From Arthrobacter sp. S41 (GTDB taxonomy: Bacteria > Actinomycetota > Actinomycetes > Actinomycetales > Micrococcaceae), in the NCBI RefSeq assembly GCF_004320535.1, contig NZ_SIHY01000001.1:1240001-1304000 (forward strand): 64,000 nucleotides of DNA, read 5' to 3'. The notes beneath the pieces were generated by a model. The model saw only the letters and a program-made list of their open reading frames with translations. It was not told the DNA's origin and did not search any database. How positions within the stretch are numbered: position 1 is the stretch's first letter; each line of letters opens with the position of its first letter. The position numbers were made by a program, and so were the translations under genes. Positions 1-8,823 of this stretch are shown piece by piece.

Positions 1-351
1 CGAGCAATCTGGCTTCGCAGCTCGCTAACTCGAACGACTGACTCTAAATCAGCCAAAGCTCTACCCGCCAGAAACATTTGAAGGATGCAACAAAGCATTA
101 CGCTTTCTAAACAAATGGCACTCCATGAAACAGCTTCGCTTAGCCAGCCAAGAATCACGCTTCACAGTTTGAACCCAAATGCCCTGACTCCGATCTCTCC
201 CGAGGCGTGGGCAGCACCCGATTGCACCGACCTTCAAGACCATCAAGAGAATCTGAATATGACGCCGTAGTGTCACATAGGTCACATCGCCCAACTGGAG
301 GCAACAGGCTTCTAGACAAAACAAGCAAACTATCAACGCTAGGCTTGAGAC
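1..351. other. Non-coding left edge
   Basis: I see no convincing gene here. The short open frames on both strands lack ribosome sites and protein-like composition. Bases 8-72 form a weak tRNA-like fold that I reject as a tRNA. The last bases (340-345, TAGGCT) look like a -10 box for the methyltransferase that starts at 352. Confidence 0.6.
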
Positions 352-1593
352 ATGGCTCAGGCTTCTAACGACTCAACGCTCAACGAACAATTCGCCGCTC
401 TGCTTTCTGCAGAAGGCTGGCAATTGCTTTCCACCATTGATCCATCCATGGTCTCTTCCAAGGATGCAGCGTGGACCCTGAATGAAAAACTGCGCAAGGA
501 CGGGCACGCACCAGAAGTGGTTCGTGCGGTCATTGCCCAGTCCGAGCTTCGTTACAAAGCCCGCGTCAAGTTTGGCCCTTTTGCTGACTCGTTGATTTTC
601 ACTCCGGCCGGTCTGGAACAGGCCACCCGGCTGACCATCGCCGGGCTACATGCCCAACGCTTCACCAAGGCTGGCGCAACCCACGTGGCTGACCTCGGCT
701 GCGGTATTGGTACTGACTCGATTGCACTGGCAAGTGCCGGACTGCAGGTCACCGCGGTAGAAAAAGATGAAACCACCGCGGCAGCAACCACGTTGAACCT
801 GATGCCATTTGAGAATGCCAAGGTTGTGCACGGTGGAGCTGAGGAAACAGACCTGACTGGAATTGACGGAGTCTGGCTTGATCCGGCACGCCGAACCGAT
901 GTCGCCGGTAGTACCCGCAGACTCTTTGACCCAGAGGCCTTCTCCCCTCCCCTGTCTTTTGTTGAGAAACTGGTTGATTCCGGACTAGATGTTGGCGTGA
1001 AGCTTGGCCCAGGCCTGCCCCACGATGCCATTCCTGCGAATGCAGAATCTGTGTGGATTTCTGATCACGGATCAGTCATTGAAGCGTGCCTCTGGTTTGG
1101 CAAACTCAAGCGTGAGAACGTGGCTCGCGCTGCTCTGGTCATCGACAAAGATGGCGCTCATGAATTGACGAGCCCTGTGGCGGACAAAGATGACAAGTTA
1201 GCTGAAGTTGGTGAACTGGCTGCGCACATCTATGAACCCGATGGTGCGGTGATCCGTTCTCATCTGATTTCAAAGCTTTTGGAAAGCACCGGAGGGCATC
1301 TGCTTGATGAGCACATTGCCTACTTCACGCATGAAGATAAGATCTCCACTCCCTTTGCTCGTGGTTATGAAGTGCTAGCAGTTCACGACTACAACGTGAA
1401 GAAACTGCGTAGCTGGGTCAAGGCCAATGGCATTGGCACCTTGGACATCAAAAAGCGCGGAGTTGATGCAACGCCAGAAGAGCTACGCAAGATTCTTCTG
1501 GCCGGCGCACCCAAGGGCGCGAAGAACCGAGCAACGCTGATGCTGGCACGTATTGGAGATAAGCGTGTAGCTTTCGAAGTATCACCTCACTAA
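352..1593 (+). CDS. Class I SAM-dependent methyltransferase with THUMP-like C-terminal domain
   Basis: A 413-residue protein with a Rossmann-type methyltransferase core. Motif I reads VADLGCGIGTDSIAL at about residues 112-126, an acidic residue follows at the end of the next strand (AVEKDE), and WLDPARRT near residue 175 is the motif IV region. The C-terminal 80 residues (RGYEVLAVHDYNVKKL, then IKKRGVD) match the small THUMP-like domain found fused to these enzymes in actinobacteria, which suggests an RNA substrate. The actual substrate is not known to me. The ATG at 352 follows a TAGGCT box by six bases and has no Shine-Dalgarno, so the mRNA is probably leaderless. It is transcribed alone and ends in a hairpin that includes its stop codon. 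Confidence 0.85.
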   Translation: MAQASNDSTLNEQFAALLSAEGWQLLSTIDPSMVSSKDAAWTLNEKLRKDGHAPEVVRAVIAQSELRYKARVKFGPFADSLIFTPAGLEQATRLTIAGLHAQRFTKAGATHVADLGCGIGTDSIALASAGLQVTAVEKDETTAAATTLNLMPFENAKVVHGGAEETDLTGIDGVWLDPARRTDVAGSTRRLFDPEAFSPPLSFVEKLVDSGLDVGVKLGPGLPHDAIPANAESVWISDHGSVIEACLWFGKLKRENVARAALVIDKDGAHELTSPVADKDDKLAEVGELAAHIYEPDGAVIRSHLISKLLESTGGHLLDEHIAYFTHEDKISTPFARGYEVLAVHDYNVKKLRSWVKANGIGTLDIKKRGVDATPEELRKILLAGAPKGAKNRATLMLARIGDKRVAFEVSPH

Positions 1594-1604
1594 TCTGAGG
1601 TGAT
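1581..1604 (+). terminator. Hairpin overlapping the methyltransferase stop codon
   Basis: ATCACCTCA (1581-1589) and TGAGGTGAT (1596-1604) form a perfect 9-bp stem with a 6-base loop. The stop codon at 1591-1593 lies in the loop. No U-tract follows, so termination strength is uncertain. Confidence 0.5.
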
Positions 1605-1747
1605 GCACCTCCCATCGGTTCGCTATCCCAACCGACGAGTTGCAATATATAGAATGGGTATGGAGAAACAACGATTTTCGGTGAATCTCCTGTCCTGTTT
1701 GTTCGGCTCCGGAGTGATCCGCCCGAGTAGTCATCACAAGGAGCACC

Positions 1748-2890
1748 GTGCAGAAAATCGAGTTCGCCAAATCCGCCCAATCCACCATTGGTGTTGAATG
1801 GGAAATTGCTCTAGTCGATCGCGAAGACGCGGACTTGTGCTCGGTAGCTGAAGATGTCCTTGACCAGCTCAAGAAAGATGCTGGTCTGAGCCATGAAGAT
1901 GAGCACCCAACGGTCAAGCCAGAGTTGCTGATGAATACCGTTGAGGTAGTCACCGGTGTGCACAAGACAGTGGCCAGTGCTGCTGAGGAACTTCGCACCA
2001 ACGTGCGAATGCTCAATGACGTTGCCGGAGACCACGGAGTAGATCTGTACTGCGCAGGCTCCCACCCGTTCGCAGCACCAACGTTGCAGCCGGTCACCGA
2101 CAAAGACCGCTACGCCAAGCTGATTGACCGCACCCAGTGGTGGGGCCGCCAAATGGTGATCTACGGTGTACACGTTCACGTTGGTTTGGATAGCCGAGAT
2201 AAGGCCTTGCCTATCACCGATGGCTTGATCAATTACCAGCCACATTTCCAGGCGCTGAGTGCTTCCAGCCCATACTGGGGTGGAGAAGACACCGGCTACG
2301 CCTCCCAGCGTTCACTAATGTTCCAGCAGCTTCCGGCCGCCGGCATCCCTTTCCACTTCAATTCATGGTCTGAATACGAAGCACATATCGCAGACATGCT
2401 GCATACCGGCGTGATTGATGATGTCTCAGAAATCCGCTGGGACGTACGCCCAGTGCCTCGCTTTGGCACCGTTGAAATGCGCATCTGCGACGGCTTGAGC
2501 TCACTAGATGACATTGCGGCAATTACCGCTTTGACCCAGTGCCTGGTTCACGACATGTCAATGTCAATTGAAGCTGGCTACAAGATCCCAATCATGCCTG
2601 CGTGGTTCCGCGTTGAGAACAAGTGGCGCGCAGCCCGCTATGGTTTGGACGCCATCATCATCCTGAATGCTCAGGGTGATGAAATGTTGGTGACTGACCA
2701 CTTGCGTGCAGAAGTCAAGCGCCTTGCTCCCGTGGCCGAACAGCTGGGCTGTTCAGAGGAACTTCAAGGCATCATTCGTCTCATCGAGGCTGGTGCCGAG
2801 TACCAGCGTCAGCGTAAAGTCTTTGCCGCTTCCGGTGGGGATTTCAAGGCTGTTGTGCGCGACAACGTTGCACGAATGAAGTCGGTCTAA
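1748..2890 (+). CDS. Carboxylate-amine ligase / glutamate-cysteine ligase family 2 (YbdK type)
   Basis: A 380-residue protein of the GCS2/YbdK ATP-grasp-like family, which joins glutamate to cysteine or another amine using ATP. The N-terminus has the family signature GVEWEIALVDRED, and the central part contains GVHVHVGLD and VEMRICDG, which hold the metal- and substrate-binding residues of the family. Length is normal. The start is a GTG at 1748 with a strong AAGGAG at 1738-1743. It stands alone between two hairpins. Actinobacteria usually make mycothiol rather than glutathione, so the physiological product is open; a gamma-glutamylcysteine-like compound is an inference from the family. Confidence 0.85.
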   Translation: MQKIEFAKSAQSTIGVEWEIALVDREDADLCSVAEDVLDQLKKDAGLSHEDEHPTVKPELLMNTVEVVTGVHKTVASAAEELRTNVRMLNDVAGDHGVDLYCAGSHPFAAPTLQPVTDKDRYAKLIDRTQWWGRQMVIYGVHVHVGLDSRDKALPITDGLINYQPHFQALSASSPYWGGEDTGYASQRSLMFQQLPAAGIPFHFNSWSEYEAHIADMLHTGVIDDVSEIRWDVRPVPRFGTVEMRICDGLSSLDDIAAITALTQCLVHDMSMSIEAGYKIPIMPAWFRVENKWRAARYGLDAIIILNAQGDEMLVTDHLRAEVKRLAPVAEQLGCSEELQGIIRLIEAGAEYQRQRKVFAASGGDFKAVVRDNVARMKSV

Positions 2891-2918
2891 GAACCTTCGA
2901 TAGAAAACATCTAGAACG

Positions 2919-2966
2919 GTGCCTCATGAGATTTCGAAATTTCGAGATTTCATGAGGCACTGTTTG
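2919..2966 (+). terminator. Rho-independent-type terminator after the glutamate-cysteine ligase gene
   Basis: GTGCCTCATGA (2919-2929) pairs perfectly with TCATGAGGCAC (2950-2960). The 20-base interior is itself nearly palindromic (ATTTCGAAATTTCGAGAT). A T-rich run TGTTTG follows. Confidence 0.8.
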
Positions 2967-3108
2967 TTTCTATCCGAAGCGGCGCCGACATCCGGTAGCT
3001 AATGCAGAATTGGCCTCCTCTACCATCTCTAAAACATTAGCCCTGTGGAATTTCAAGCGATTTTATGCGCTGGTTCGGCCGGAACCACAATATTGCTAAG
3101 ATTCAGGC

Positions 3109-5526
3109 ATGAGAGGTCAAGTTACTGAAGTTTTCAGAATTTACGATGCGCAGAATAAAGAACTGCTAATTCCGGTCTACCAGCGAAATTACGATTGGAA
3201 ATCTAAACACTGTGAGCAATTACTTCGAGATCTGATCGATCTCGCGCAGTCAGGTAGACCAAAGCACTTCTTCGGCGCAGTCGTCGGGAAGACTGAAGGT
3301 TCTTGGCGATGGGTGGTTATCGATGGACAGCAGCGTCTTACGACGGTTAGCTTGCTAATGTTGGCACTTGCAGACCTCATCACCGCTGGATCCATCGAAT
3401 CGTCCGATCCGTCACTGGGTACAAAGATCAGAAACAGCTATCTCTTGAACGACGCGGCTTCTCAGCAACCAAGGGTGAAGCTAAAGCCGGTCAAAGACGA
3501 CGCTGACGCATATCGCAGGCTTTTCGGTCCAGCGTCCGAATACATCGAGTCCTCAAATGTGACCGCCAATTACAGGTACTTTTTATCCCGGATACCTCAA
3601 CTCGGATTGACGGCTGATCAAGTCTGGGCATCAATCAACAAGCTCGAAGTCATGCATCTCGATTTGGAAGAGCATGATGACCCTCAGAGAATTTTCGAGA
3701 GCCTCAATTCCACCGGCTTGGAACTTTCGGAAGCCGACAAGATTAGGAATCTCGTGTTGATGGGGCTTCCTTCAGCAACACAAAACTTGCTGTACGAAGA
3801 TTACTGGAACCGCATGGAAAAGAACGTGAATTACGATACCGACGCTTTCCTTCGTTGGTATCTAATCACCAAGACTTCCAAGACACCCAAACTGGACCAA
3901 GTCTTCGACAGTTTCAAAAAGTTCATAGTCAATGATGAACGCGACATCCAAGCAATCATGTCGGAGATCCGCGATTATTCTGACTACTATAAGCGGATAC
4001 TCAGCGCAAAAACCGGCTCGGCAATGGTTGACGAACGACTGCGCCGCCTCGCTTTACTGCGCCAAGACGTTACCTTGCCCTTCTTCATGCCACTGATGGC
4101 CGAGTACCAGAACGGAACTGTCACAGAAGCTGACTTCGCAGACTCGGTCAGAATCGTTGAGTCTTACCTTTTCCGCCGTTGGGTTTACGGACTGGCAACG
4201 AACGCGCTAAATAAGATTTTTGCTCTTCTCTACAAAGACGTCCGTAAATTGAGGAAGCCAAACGATAAGTTCTCAGACGTCCTTGCCTATTTACTTACAC
4301 GCCGATCGGGTAGTGGTTGGTTCCCCACTGATGAAGATTTTCAGGCCGATTTCCGGACTCGAGACATGTACCGAGTACAATCTGAACGCAGAAAGTACAT
4401 CTTTGAATGTCTGGAGAACCAAGACTCAAATGATACGCGTGACATAGCTGCCGGGATCGAGAGCGGCAAACTGAGTATTGAACACATCATGCCCCAAACG
4501 TTGACTGAAGACTGGCGATCGGACCTAGGTGAAGAAGCCGATGCTATCCACGACGAATGGGCCCATCGAATCGCCAACCTAACGGTTACTGGCTACAACT
4601 CTGAGTACTCGAACAGCAATTTCGCCGTCAAGAAAACCCGACCTAACGGATTTAACTTTTCACCGTATCGCCTGAACTCGTTGCTCAAGGAGAGCGATAC
4701 TTGGGGCTTGGATCAGCTCAATGCCCGCAGTGAGATTTTGACGAAGACAGCGTTGGAATATTGGAGCTACCCATTCTCTAAATTCGAGCCACCGCATGTC
4801 CCGGTACCGGTGGAGCCCATGGGCACCGACACAGACTTCACCAACCAGAATGTCATCGGATTTGAGTTTGAAGGTACAAAAGCGACTGTCGCAAACTGGC
4901 GTGACTTACTTCTATACGTTCTGAAGGCACTAGTCGAAAAAGATCGCGAAAAGATGTTTTCGTTCGCTAGGACGAATGACGCATTCGTAGAGGCGGCGGC
5001 TAGCCCAACGGATCCAACTAGCCTCCGCGAAATTGTACCTGGGCTAAAAGTTAGTACTCACTCCTCAACAGGCGTCAAGGTAGCCTTGCTACGGAAGATT
5101 TTCGACTTCATGGACTTAGATCCTGAAGAGCTCTTCATTACCCTACGGTCAACGAAAAACGATGCTGCTCATGCCCAAGAGGAAGTCGAGCTTGAGAGCG
5201 AATTTTCGGAAATCACAAAATTCATTGATCAGCTTGAGCCTCTGACTGACACTGAGTCTTCAATTGAAGATACCGCTGACCTCCGTCATGAAATTCGTGA
5301 GGCTCTCGAGAAGTTCCGTGTCAGCGAGTGGAACAAATTGCTCGGGACCAAGCCAGCCACGTTCGCCAAAAACGACGAGAATATCGGCGCGGCAAGCGCC
5401 GATCAGATTTTTGCGCTTTGCAGCGCAAAGCTCTTCGAGGAAGCAGAATTCGACGGTGAAGCCCTTCACGATATCATCTTGGATGGCTCTCTGATGCGAT
5501 GGTTCCAGCGACTCAAGACGTTGTAA
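3109..5526 (+). CDS. DUF262/DUF1524 protein, GmrSD/BrxU/SspE-like nuclease
   Basis: An 805-residue protein. The N-terminal DUF262 (ParB-like) domain shows IPVYQRNYDW (residues 21-30) and the nucleotide-binding motif IDGQQRLTT (71-79). A DUF1524 HNH-type domain follows near residues 455-510, with IEHIMPQTLTEDW and then NLTVTGYNSEYSN carrying the catalytic His and Asn. The last 240 residues form a C-terminal region I do not recognise. In GmrSD, BrxU and SspE this two-domain layout gives NTP-regulated cleavage of modified phage DNA, so a stand-alone type IV restriction role is inferred. The gene is more A+T-rich than its neighbours, is flanked by terminators on both sides, and its ATG sits six bases after TAAGAT (3097-3102). 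All this fits a single-gene defence insertion between core genes. Confidence 0.85.
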   Translation: MRGQVTEVFRIYDAQNKELLIPVYQRNYDWKSKHCEQLLRDLIDLAQSGRPKHFFGAVVGKTEGSWRWVVIDGQQRLTTVSLLMLALADLITAGSIESSDPSLGTKIRNSYLLNDAASQQPRVKLKPVKDDADAYRRLFGPASEYIESSNVTANYRYFLSRIPQLGLTADQVWASINKLEVMHLDLEEHDDPQRIFESLNSTGLELSEADKIRNLVLMGLPSATQNLLYEDYWNRMEKNVNYDTDAFLRWYLITKTSKTPKLDQVFDSFKKFIVNDERDIQAIMSEIRDYSDYYKRILSAKTGSAMVDERLRRLALLRQDVTLPFFMPLMAEYQNGTVTEADFADSVRIVESYLFRRWVYGLATNALNKIFALLYKDVRKLRKPNDKFSDVLAYLLTRRSGSGWFPTDEDFQADFRTRDMYRVQSERRKYIFECLENQDSNDTRDIAAGIESGKLSIEHIMPQTLTEDWRSDLGEEADAIHDEWAHRIANLTVTGYNSEYSNSNFAVKKTRPNGFNFSPYRLNSLLKESDTWGLDQLNARSEILTKTALEYWSYPFSKFEPPHVPVPVEPMGTDTDFTNQNVIGFEFEGTKATVANWRDLLLYVLKALVEKDREKMFSFARTNDAFVEAAASPTDPTSLREIVPGLKVSTHSSTGVKVALLRKIFDFMDLDPEELFITLRSTKNDAAHAQEEVELESEFSEITKFIDQLEPLTDTESSIEDTADLRHEIREALEKFRVSEWNKLLGTKPATFAKNDENIGAASADQIFALCSAKLFEEAEFDGEALHDIILDGSLMRWFQRLKTL

Positions 5527-5549
5527 ACCGGCGAATTGAGCCAAAAGGA

Positions 5550-5596
5550 AACCCGTGGGTGGTAACTGATCAATGATCAGTTACCACCCACGGGTT
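5550..5596. terminator. Bidirectional terminator, 23-bp perfect stem
   Basis: Bases 5550-5572 and 5574-5596 are perfect reverse complements around one central base. The hairpin lies between the converging DUF262 gene and the marR gene. On the minus strand it runs into a T-rich stretch (complement of 5541-5551), which suits termination of marR. Confidence 0.85.
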
Positions 5597-5615
5597 ATGT
5601 CTTCTGCGCCGTCGC

Positions 5616-6092
5616 CTAGGAGACGTGGCTGCTTAGTTCCATTTGTTCCGAATAGCGCGACAACAGTTTCGCTAGATCGGACAAGTCCCGAGGATCCCAT
5701 TCACTAAACATGTCTGAATACTCAGAACGCGTAGCCTGTTTAATTTCCGCAAAACGCTTCATCGCAAAGTCAGTAGGACTGACTAGATACACGCGTGCAT
5801 CTTGCTCTGAGCGTTCCACCTGAATCAGACCCCACTGTTTCAAGTCCTTGAGCTGACGAGAAACAACGGACTTGTCCATGTGGCAGTCTGAGACGACTTC
5901 AGAGACTGTCACGTCTCCCTTGGGCCCACGCAGCGTGCGCAGTAAGACCATGCGAAGTACGGCGAACCCGGCGCCACGCAGTTCAGGATGAAACTGCGTG
6001 GCCGCATTAGCCATGCGTCCTTTGACTATTGGAGCGAGCCTTGCAAAGGCAGCCTCAATGTCATCAAGCGCCGGGCCATTCATTCGGCTCAC
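5616..6092 (-). CDS. MarR-family transcriptional regulator
   Basis: A 158-residue winged-helix regulator. The region VSEVVSDCHMDKSVVSRQLKDL (about residues 62-83) is the recognition helix-turn-helix and is followed by a typical MarR wing with ERSEQDARVYLVSPT. Its start codon overlaps the stop of the upstream efflux gene by four bases (ATGA), so the two are cotranscribed. Because of this pairing, and an inverted repeat over the operon promoter (8423-8442), I infer that it represses the pump operon and its own synthesis and is released by a toxic ligand. The ligand cannot be read from the sequence. Confidence 0.88.
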   Translation of the reverse strand: MSRMNGPALDDIEAAFARLAPIVKGRMANAATQFHPELRGAGFAVLRMVLLRTLRGPKGDVTVSEVVSDCHMDKSVVSRQLKDLKQWGLIQVERSEQDARVYLVSPTDFAMKRFAEIKQATRSEYSDMFSEWDPRDLSDLAKLLSRYSEQMELSSHVS

Positions 6093-8404
6093 AACCCTGC
6101 GCTCCGAGAATCTTCATCGGTACCGCTTGGCTGCTCGCCAGCTGGCTTTGCAGGTGCCGAAGGCTGAGTACCAGCATCAGCGACCGGCTGTGGTTCAGCA
6201 GGAGCGGTAGCTTCGCTCTGTGCTGCGTGGCGTCCTTGCATCCGGCTAACCGCACGGCGTTCGGCCTGCGCTTGGAGACGCAGTTCGTGCTGTGCACGTT
6301 CAGTGTCATCCACACGCTCGCCTAGAGCATTTAGCTTCTGATCATAGGACTTCAGAGTGTGAACAGCATTACCTACCTGCTCTTCGATTTGTGCGTGAGC
6401 TGCGCGGGCACGCTCTAGCGCTCCCTGCAGTTCCTCAACCATGAATTCTGCGCGGGCAGCTTCATGGTGCACTTCGCTCTCTGCGTTCTGAAGCTTCTGG
6501 GCAACGCTTGGTTCGACGTTTTGCTCAGACCCCGTGGTCCCAACGCCTTCACCAGGAAGTGCGTTTCGGTTACGCATGACCTGATCAACTAGGTCGCGCT
6601 CATCCATCCGACGGGCCACGTGCAACTGCTTACGCGCTTCGGCCAGCTCTTCTTCAGTTGGCAGCGTTATCGCACCGGTAGCGATGAGTTCTTCGTATCC
6701 GCGGCCGCCACGTTCGGCTGGCTCAAGGGCAGCAAGTTCTCCGCCAAGCTCTTCCTCAATCTGCTCGGAAGCAGTCTTCTTGGACAGTGGCTTATTAGGC
6801 AGGAAAATTGCACAGATCAGGGTGACGATTGCCAATGGGACAACCAGCAGGAACAAGAAGGCAATGGACTGGCCATAGGCGCTTTCCACGACGGTACGCA
6901 CTGGTTCACATAGGTCGTTGACGGCTGGAACGGTGCCGCTGGTCAGGGACTTCAAGCTATCTGCACAGTCAGGGTGATCAACAAACATCTGCGGAGCACC
7001 GGCAGCCTTGTTGATTTCTTCAAGAATCTTGTCCATACCGGACTTCATTTTGTCGGATACCTGGGTACCAAGCACGGTTCCAAGAACGGAAACACCGATG
7101 GTGCCGCCGAGGCTACGGAAGAAGGCAATGGCGCCGGAACCGGAACCGATCATTCGTGGAGGCAGTGAGTTCTGTGTAACCAGAACTAGGTTCTGCATGA
7201 GCACACCGGAACCAAGACCAAGCAAGAACATGCCAAGATCCACAAACCACAATGGAGTGTCGTAGTCGATACGCGACATCAGGTAAAGACCAACGGTCAG
7301 TACTACGCCGCCGCCTACTACGTACTTCTTCCAGTAACCGGTACGGGAGATCAACTGACCTACAACAATGGCACCAAACATGGAGCCAAGAACCATTGGC
7401 AAAGTCTGCAGACCGGAGTGGGTTGGGGTGAAGCCGCGTGAGAGCTGCAGGTACTGACTGAGGAACACGGCGGTACCAAACATGGTCACACCAACGGCAA
7501 TCGATGCAACGGAGGACAGTGCAAAGGTGCGCTGTGCAAACAGACGCAACGGGATGATTGGTTCCTTGATGCGCAGTTCCCAGAAAACGGTGGCAGCAAT
7601 TAGTATTGCTGCGGCGGAGACCATGATGATGCTCTCCGAGGAATCCCAAGCGAATCCACCTGAGTCTGCAGTCTTACCGCCCAAGCTGATCCAGATCAGC
7701 AAGAGGCTGATGCCGCTAATGATCAGTGCAGCACCGAGGAAGTCGAATTTGGTCTCGCGCTTGACCTGGTTGATGTGCAGGGTTCCCTGGATCAGCAAGA
7801 ATGCAACAACAGCAAATGGCACACAAACGTAGAAGCACCATTCCCAGCCCCAGCTATCGGCGATAACGCCACCAAGCAGTGGACCACCAATCTGTCCGAC
7901 GGCCATGACGGCACCCATGATGCCCATGTACTTACCGCGCTCGCGAGGCGAGATGATGTCAGCCATAACCACCTGAACCAGCGCCATCAGGCCACCGGTA
8001 CCGATGGACTGAATCAGACGCCAGCCGATAAGCCACTTCATAGCGCCTTCGTGCGAGTCGCCACCGATTTGGCTGGAGAAGCCGGCTGCAACGGTACCAA
8101 CAACGAAGATGATCAAGCCGATTTGTAGCAGCAGCTTGCGGTTGAAGATATCGGAGAGTTTGCCCCAGATTGGGGTGGTCACTGTCATGGACAGGAAGGC
8201 CGCAACCAGTACCCAGGTGTACTCGGTGTTAGTACCGCGAAGATCCGCAACGATTTCTGGCATTGGTGTTGCCACCACGGTGGACGAAACCAGAACGGTA
8301 AAGATGGCGGCCATGAGGCCGGAGATGGAAAGCATGACCTGAGCGGGCTTCATCGGTGCCGATGATTTCACGCTCGGTTCTATAGGTGGTGCAGAAGTTG
8401 ACAT
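6089..8404 (-). CDS. DHA2-family (EmrB/QacA) MFS drug efflux transporter with long coiled-coil tail
   Basis: A 771-residue proton-driven multidrug exporter. The first 550 residues carry about 14 hydrophobic helices, with the MFS motif A region WGKLSDIFNRK (loop 2-3) and the antiporter motif C region GQIGGPLLGGVIAD. Usual family length is 480-550. Here about 220 extra cytoplasmic residues follow: a charged helical, coiled-coil-like stretch (EELQGALERARAAHAQ) and a Pro/Ala/Glu-rich end. It is the first gene of an operon with marR. The ATG at 8404 lies six bases after a GATAGT box with a perfect TTGACA 17 bases further upstream and no Shine-Dalgarno, so the mRNA is probably leaderless. The substrate is unknown. 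Confidence 0.88.
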   Translation of the reverse strand: MSTSAPPIEPSVKSSAPMKPAQVMLSISGLMAAIFTVLVSSTVVATPMPEIVADLRGTNTEYTWVLVAAFLSMTVTTPIWGKLSDIFNRKLLLQIGLIIFVVGTVAAGFSSQIGGDSHEGAMKWLIGWRLIQSIGTGGLMALVQVVMADIISPRERGKYMGIMGAVMAVGQIGGPLLGGVIADSWGWEWCFYVCVPFAVVAFLLIQGTLHINQVKRETKFDFLGAALIISGISLLLIWISLGGKTADSGGFAWDSSESIIMVSAAAILIAATVFWELRIKEPIIPLRLFAQRTFALSSVASIAVGVTMFGTAVFLSQYLQLSRGFTPTHSGLQTLPMVLGSMFGAIVVGQLISRTGYWKKYVVGGGVVLTVGLYLMSRIDYDTPLWFVDLGMFLLGLGSGVLMQNLVLVTQNSLPPRMIGSGSGAIAFFRSLGGTIGVSVLGTVLGTQVSDKMKSGMDKILEEINKAAGAPQMFVDHPDCADSLKSLTSGTVPAVNDLCEPVRTVVESAYGQSIAFLFLLVVPLAIVTLICAIFLPNKPLSKKTASEQIEEELGGELAALEPAERGGRGYEELIATGAITLPTEEELAEARKQLHVARRMDERDLVDQVMRNRNALPGEGVGTTGSEQNVEPSVAQKLQNAESEVHHEAARAEFMVEELQGALERARAAHAQIEEQVGNAVHTLKSYDQKLNALGERVDDTERAQHELRLQAQAERRAVSRMQGRHAAQSEATAPAEPQPVADAGTQPSAPAKPAGEQPSGTDEDSRSAGL

Positions 8405-8442
8405 TACTCAACTATCTAAAAAAGGTTGAGAACTGTCAACCT
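8405..8442 (-). promoter_or_regulatory. Promoter and probable MarR operator of the efflux operon
   Basis: Read on the minus strand: TTGACA (8434-8439), a 17-base spacer, GATAGT (8411-8416), then six bases to the ATG. The inverted repeat AGGTTGA-6-TCAACCT (8423-8442) covers the -35 box and most of the spacer, so a bound dimer would block RNA polymerase. Binding by the MarR protein of the same operon is inferred. Confidence 0.7.
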
Positions 8443-8530
8443 ATTTACTTGACCCGTTCACGGCTCGAAATTTACATTGCAAGACTATACTTCAGCGTGA
8501 TTCCGGGGTTACGCCTCACAACCAACCTCG

Positions 8531-8544
8531 TTACTGACCAGTAA
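8531..8544. promoter_or_regulatory. Isolated palindrome in the 8443-8823 intergenic region
   Basis: TTACTG-AC-CAGTAA is a perfect inverted repeat, a shape typical of TetR-type operators. A second inverted repeat, GATTCCAGC (8575-8583) and GCTGGAATC (8603-8611), lies downstream. Nothing else in this roughly 380-base gap looks coding. The palindrome could serve the efflux operon on the left or the hydrolase gene on the right. Confidence 0.35.
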
Positions 8545-8823
8545 GTATGTTGGCTTTGTTGGCAAGATCACAGCGATTCCAGCTGTCCCGATTCAACAGC
8601 TTGCTGGAATCAGGATCGTGGGTGCCGCACACCCCTAGGACACACGGCTCTTCGCTTCAAGCATGATGTGAGTCCACGCTTCGATACTTTCGTTGAACAG
8701 CACAGTAGTGGTCTTTGCGCCACGGATGAGCGAGCGATCAGGTTGTTGATGACTCCTTCATCAGTTCTCGTAGCAATGCGACCCAAAGCTAAATGGGCCT
8801 GCTCTGGAAGATACGATGTCCTC

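Noticed and set aside
8-72. tRNA-like fold with an amber-type anticodon loop (CTCTAAA at 42-48) and TCTGGC/GCCAGA ends
   Set aside because: At 65 bases it is too short, and no D arm or T arm can be formed on either strand. The link to the in-frame UAG at 45382 is therefore not supported.
5550-5596. Long palindrome as a protein-binding site
   Set aside because: Its place between two converging genes and its stem-loop form fit a terminator better.
8668-8823. N-terminal extension of the FAH-family gene to the ATG at 8668
   Set aside because: The extra 52 residues do not resemble the family, and the 8824 start has a promoter box at the usual distance.
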